Below the pieces are notes generated by a model. The model worked only from the letters and a program-made list of their open reading frames with translations. It had not been told where the DNA came from and made no database searches. From Gaiellasilicea sp963749515 (GTDB taxonomy: Bacteria > Actinomycetota > Thermoleophilia > Gaiellales > Gaiellaceae), in NCBI GenBank assembly GCA_963749515.1, contig CAVVMR010000012.1, positions 1-64,000 of the forward strand: a DNA stretch of 64,000 bases, written 5' to 3'. Of this stretch, positions 61,416-64,000 are shown piece after piece. Every line of letters begins with the position of its first letter. The stretch's first letter is position 1. The translations under genes and the position numbers were made by a program.

Positions 61416-62031
61416 GCTCGCCGACGACGAGCTGATCCTCGGCTGGCGGAACTCGGAGTGGACGGGCATCGCGCCGTTCCTCGAGGAGGACGTCGCCTTC
61501 TCCTCGATCGCGCAGAACGAGATCGGCCACGCGCGGGCGCTCTACGACCTCGCCGCGCGCGACCTCGGCACCGACGCCGACGCGCTCGCGTTCGACCGGG
61601 CGCCCGAGGAGTACCGCTGCGCGCCGCTCGTGCAGCTGCGCCTGGTGCCCGACTGGGCGCGCACGATCGCGCGGCACGTGCTCTACGAGACGGCGGACGC
61701 GATCCGGATCGAGCGGCTGAAGGAGCACGAGGACAAAGAGCTCGCAGGAATCGCGGCCAAGATCGAGCGCGAGGAGCTCTACCACCGGCTGCACGCCGAG
61801 ATGTGGCTCGACCGGCTCCGCGACGAGGACCGGTTTCGCGACGCCTCGGACGAGCTGTGGCCGTACGCGCTGGGCATGCTCGACCCCGAGCTGCGGCCTA
61901 TGCTCGCGGAGCGCGTGGGCCGACCGGAGGTCGAGGCGGTCGAGCGTTCGGCTCCGGGTGGCGAGTTCGCCGAGCTCTGGAACGAGATGACGATGGTGCG
62001 GCGCTCGGCTCCCGTCGGTGCGCAATGGTGA
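61387..62031 (+). CDS. paaC: 1,2-phenylacetyl-CoA epoxidase, subunit C
   Basis: The 214-residue protein is PaaC: LELADDELILGWRNSEWTG, FSSIAQNEIGHARALYDLA, and KIEREELYHRLHAEMW (ferritin-like helices). PaaC pairs with PaaA; the diiron ligands are partly retained, but the subunit is non-catalytic in other systems. GTG 61387 overlaps paaB by 29 bp. Confidence 0.95.
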   Translation: MNKRVQLLLELADDELILGWRNSEWTGIAPFLEEDVAFSSIAQNEIGHARALYDLAARDLGTDADALAFDRAPEEYRCAPLVQLRLVPDWARTIARHVLYETADAIRIERLKEHEDKELAGIAAKIEREELYHRLHAEMWLDRLRDEDRFRDASDELWPYALGMLDPELRPMLAERVGRPEVEAVERSAPGGEFAELWNEMTMVRRSAPVGAQW

Positions 62032-62510
62032 CCGCCGACCGCGTCTGGGAGGCGCTCGGCCGGATCCCGGATCCGGAGATCCCGGTCATCTCGCTCGTCG
62101 ACCTCGGCGTCGTGAAGACGGTCGCTGTCGACGGCGATCGCGTCCGCATCGGCTTCACGCCGACGTTCATGGGCTGTCCCGCACTCGATGCGATGCGCCG
62201 CCAGATGGAGGAAGCGGTGACTGCGATGGGAGGCGAGCCGCAGGTCGACGTCCTGCTCGACGACTCGTGGTCGACCGACAAGATCACTCCCGCCGGCCGG
62301 GAGAAGCTGCGCGAGGCGGGCTTCGCACCACCGGCGCCGCGAGCCCAGGAAGCACCCACGCTCCTCCAGCTGCAGAAGGCCGTGCACCGCTGTCCGTACT
62401 GCAACTCGACCGAGACGCGGCTCGACAACCTCTTCGGCCCCACCCCGTGCCGCTCGGTGCGCTACTGCACGAGCTGCAAGCAGCCGTTCGAGCAGTTCAA
62501 GACGATCTGA
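62025..62510 (+). CDS. paaD: Phenylacetyl-CoA epoxidase assembly protein PaaD
   Basis: The 161-residue protein has an N-terminal SufT/DUF59-like domain (IPDPEIPVISLVDLGVVKTV, then GFTPTFMGCPALDAM) and a C-terminal zinc ribbon (HRCPYCNSTETRL, then CTSCKQPFEQFK). PaaD is thought to help mature the iron site of the PaaABC epoxidase. ATG 62025 or GTG 62028 overlaps the paaC stop. It is the last gene of the operon; paaE, paaK and the lower pathway are not nearby. Confidence 0.93.
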   Translation: MVTADRVWEALGRIPDPEIPVISLVDLGVVKTVAVDGDRVRIGFTPTFMGCPALDAMRRQMEEAVTAMGGEPQVDVLLDDSWSTDKITPAGREKLREAGFAPPAPRAQEAPTLLQLQKAVHRCPYCNSTETRLDNLFGPTPCRSVRYCTSCKQPFEQFKTI

Positions 62511-62518
62511 CGCGCCGC

Positions 62519-62938
62519 CTAGATCTCTAGCGGCTCGACCACGACGACCGGGATCTCGCGCTCGGTGCGGGTCGCGTACGTGTCGTAGTGAGGCCAGATC
62601 TCGGCCATCCGGCGCCAGAGCCGCTCCCGCTCGTCGCCCTCGGCGGTGCGCGCCCGCCCGCGGATGACGTCGCCCTTCACCTGCAGCTCGACCTCCGGCT
62701 CCTTGCTGAGGTTGCGGTACCAGCCCGGATGCTTGGGAGCGCCGCCCTGCGAGGCGACGATGACGAAGTCGTCTCCGTCACGGCCGAAGATGAGGGGCGT
62801 CGTCCTCGGCTCGCCCGTCCGGCGGCCCGTCGTCGTGAGCAGCAGCGTCGGCGCGCCGTTCCACAGATAGCCGACCTCGCCGTCCGTCTCGCGGTAGCGG
62901 CGGACGTGTTCCTGGCCGAAGAGCGACCGGTCGATCAC
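62519..62938 (-). CDS. Nitroreductase/DDN-type deazaflavin (F420) oxidoreductase
   Basis: The 139-residue split-barrel protein matches the F420-dependent quinone/nitroreductase family (Ddn-like): LLLTTTGRRTGEPRTTPLIF, VIVASQGGAPKHPGWYRNLSKEPEVELQ. It likely uses F420H2 to reduce quinones or xenobiotics, implying F420 synthesis elsewhere in the genome. GTG 62938 has TACGCT 6 nt upstream. It converges with paaD. Confidence 0.88.
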   Translation of the reverse strand: MIDRSLFGQEHVRRYRETDGEVGYLWNGAPTLLLTTTGRRTGEPRTTPLIFGRDGDDFVIVASQGGAPKHPGWYRNLSKEPEVELQVKGDVIRGRARTAEGDERERLWRRMAEIWPHYDTYATRTEREIPVVVVEPLEI

Positions 62939-62944
62939 GAGCGG

Positions 62945-62950
62945 AGCGTA
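62945..62950 (-). promoter_or_regulatory. -10-like box TACGCT of the F420 oxidoreductase gene
   Basis: On the minus strand, 6 nt before GTG 62938, with no Shine-Dalgarno. Confidence 0.4.
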
Positions 62951-62960
62951 GCGCCTCCGC

Positions 62961-63539
62961 TCAGGGCTTCCAGCCGACGGTCCAGGAGCCCGTCGCGTTG
63001 ACCGTGTAGGTATGAGGGCCGGCAGCGATTCGCCGCGTGCCCCGGTTGGCCTGGGACTTGATCGGCTTCGCGAACGGGTCGCCGGAGAGCCGGAACAACG
63101 CGCCGCCGTTCGTCCAGACGAGGGTGGTGCTGCGACGGAGGGTGAACGGCGGCAGGTCGCGCCCGCCATGGCCGCGGAAGCCGATGCGCCCCTCACCGAG
63201 AGGCTTCGGCCGCTCGATTCCGGGAACGATCCGGATCGTCCAGCTGGCGAAGGCCTTCACTCCGAGCCGGTGTGGTCCCGCCGGGAGGTACGTCGCGCCG
63301 CTGCGCGCTATGGAGTTGACCGAGCCACCGGTGAGGCTGCTGCTCGGGACGACGATGAAGGCCGGGCTCGTGGTCGTCCAGCGCAGCGTCGAGGGCACCT
63401 CGAGCGTGAACGGCGGCAGCGTCTTGTCGGCGCTACCCGAGTACGTGCGCTCCGTCGCCGTGCCTGCGCCTGCGGACCCGAGTCCCAGAGGGATGCAGAG
63501 CGAGATGCAGACGGCGATCAGAATCGTGAAACGGAGCAA
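62961..63539 (-). CDS. Secreted protein with two tandem related domains
   Basis: The 192-residue product (TTG 63539) has a signal peptide (LRFTILIAVCISLCIPLG) and two duplicated beta domains. The first has TLPPFTLEVPSTLRWTTTSP...LPAGPHRLGVKAFASWTIRI and the second DLPPFTLRRSTTLVWTNGGA...IAAGPHTYTVNATGSWTVGW. The pattern PPFTL-(hydrophobic)-W-(T)-AGPH-(A/G)SWT is repeated, implying an internal duplication. Function unknown. A longer start at 63602 is possible, but the TTG places the signal peptide best. Confidence 0.65.
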   Translation of the reverse strand: MLRFTILIAVCISLCIPLGLGSAGAGTATERTYSGSADKTLPPFTLEVPSTLRWTTTSPAFIVVPSSSLTGGSVNSIARSGATYLPAGPHRLGVKAFASWTIRIVPGIERPKPLGEGRIGFRGHGGRDLPPFTLRRSTTLVWTNGGALFRLSGDPFAKPIKSQANRGTRRIAAGPHTYTVNATGSWTVGWKP

Positions 63540-63634
63540 CTGGAACCCCCGATGCTGGCGGCAGGGAGTCGTACTGACGAAGGCTGGTGTCAAAACGCTC
63601 AAACGTCAATCACCCGGACGGGCACAATGCGCTC

Positions 63635-64000
63635 GTGGCGATCGCGGGAGCAGAAACGGCGAACCAACCGCCTCCACTCGAGAGCTACAGCCTCTTTCAC
63701 GCCGATCCCGCGCTCGTCGAGGGGCTGAAGCGGGAGGGCGGCGCGCCGTGGGAAGCCCAGGTCGCGGAGTTCGGGGAGGCTCTCGGTCGCGAGCCGCTCG
63801 AGTGGGGCCGGCTCGCGAACGAGCACCCGCCGAAGCTCCTGACGCACGACCGATACGGCGAGCGGATCGACGAGATCGAGTTCCATCCGGCGTGGGACTC
63901 CCTGCTCCGGCTCGGCCTCGGCGCGCAGGTGCAGTCGCTGCCGTGGATCGACGAGCGGCCCGGCGCGCACGTCGCCAGGGCGGCGCTCTTCATGCTGCTG
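63635..64000 (+). CDS. Acyl-CoA dehydrogenase, AidB-like (partial, runs off window)
   Basis: The frame is open from GTG 63635 to the window end and is truncated there. Its visible N-terminus reads ETANQPPPLESYSLFHADPA, RLANEHPPKLLTHDRYGERI and DEIEFHPAWDSLLRLGLG, characteristic of AidB/acyl-CoA-dehydrogenase proteins of the adaptive-response type. CACAAT lies 6 nt upstream of the GTG, with no Shine-Dalgarno. FAD-dependent dehydrogenase or DNA-protection functions are known for the family. Confidence 0.82.
   Translation, partial: MAIAGAETANQPPPLESYSLFHADPALVEGLKREGGAPWEAQVAEFGEALGREPLEWGRLANEHPPKLLTHDRYGERIDEIEFHPAWDSLLRLGLGAQVQSLPWIDERPGAHVARAALFMLL

Overview
The window is very GC-rich bacterial chromosome with dense coding on both strands, many 1-14 bp gene overlaps (ATGA, GTGA, TTGA and TGATG junctions) and frequent GTG or TTG starts. 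I see no rRNA, tRNA, CRISPR array, transposase or prophage block. Three things together point to a deep-branching actinobacterium, most likely class Thermoleophilia (Gaiellales or Solirubrobacterales). These are the futalosine menaquinone pathway, a probable F420-dependent oxidoreductase, and a Bacillus-like b6c complex whose QcrC is a subunit-IV/cytochrome-c fusion. The taxonomic call is inference, not a database result. About twenty genes lack a Shine-Dalgarno sequence and instead carry a TANNNT hexamer 6-9 nt before the start codon, so leaderless transcription appears common. I used this pattern to choose several starts.

Layout: 1-4 kb is accessory. It holds a frameshifted aminoglycoside-phosphotransferase-like gene, two GNAT acetyltransferases, a YCII protein and a cupin, punctuated by a ~29-bp intergenic repeat. 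4-12.9 kb holds small regulators and enzymes (ArsR/hydrolase pair, RibD-like reductase, MarR-GNAT fusion, VOC protein, MBL-fold protein, GNAT, winged-helix proteins) and an unusual secreted homologue of the phage tail-tube protein gp19. 12.8-16.3 kb is a tightly coupled minus-strand operon: FAD fumarate-reductase/aspartate-oxidase-like protein, two-subunit class I fumarase, and a ComA-family phosphosulfolactate synthase. 16.3-20 kb has a LysR regulator with an iron alcohol dehydrogenase and an HD-GYP protein. 20-24 kb is a surface-glycan block (DUF354, FlaA1/CapD-type dehydratase, DegT aminotransferase, DedA). 24.6-31.6 kb holds a secreted phosphodiester glycosidase, a frameshifted collagen-like surface protein with a membrane partner, and a GGDEF/HD-GYP signalling protein.

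31.6-40.9 kb is the metabolic centrepiece. It carries Rieske protein, cytochrome b, cytochrome b/c fusion, UbiX, UbiE/MenG, polyprenyl diphosphate synthase, MqnE, MqnA and MqnC in one run with essentially no intergenic DNA, preceded by UbiD. It therefore joins most of menaquinone synthesis to the complex that oxidises menaquinol. MqnB, MqnD and the UbiA-type prenyltransferase are not in the window. 41-44.7 kb has a nitrilase and hemB-hemL. 45-53.5 kb has envelope and glycosyltransfer functions (degenerate M23 protein, YmdB phosphoesterase, two polytopic glycosyltransferases, GtrA), Pcm, an alkaline-phosphatase-superfamily enzyme, a cysteine-less thioredoxin fold and a CHRD protein. 53.4-57.9 kb is a 2-oxoacid dehydrogenase operon (E1 alpha, E1 beta, acetamidase, HIRAN protein, E2). 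57.9-64 kb has a lipid kinase, a TetR regulator beside paaABCD (phenylacetyl-CoA epoxidase without paaE), an F420-type oxidoreductase, a duplicated-domain secreted protein and the start of an AidB-like acyl-CoA dehydrogenase.

Coordinates come from reading the sequence and the frames by eye. Family assignments rest on recognised motifs and were not checked by any search.
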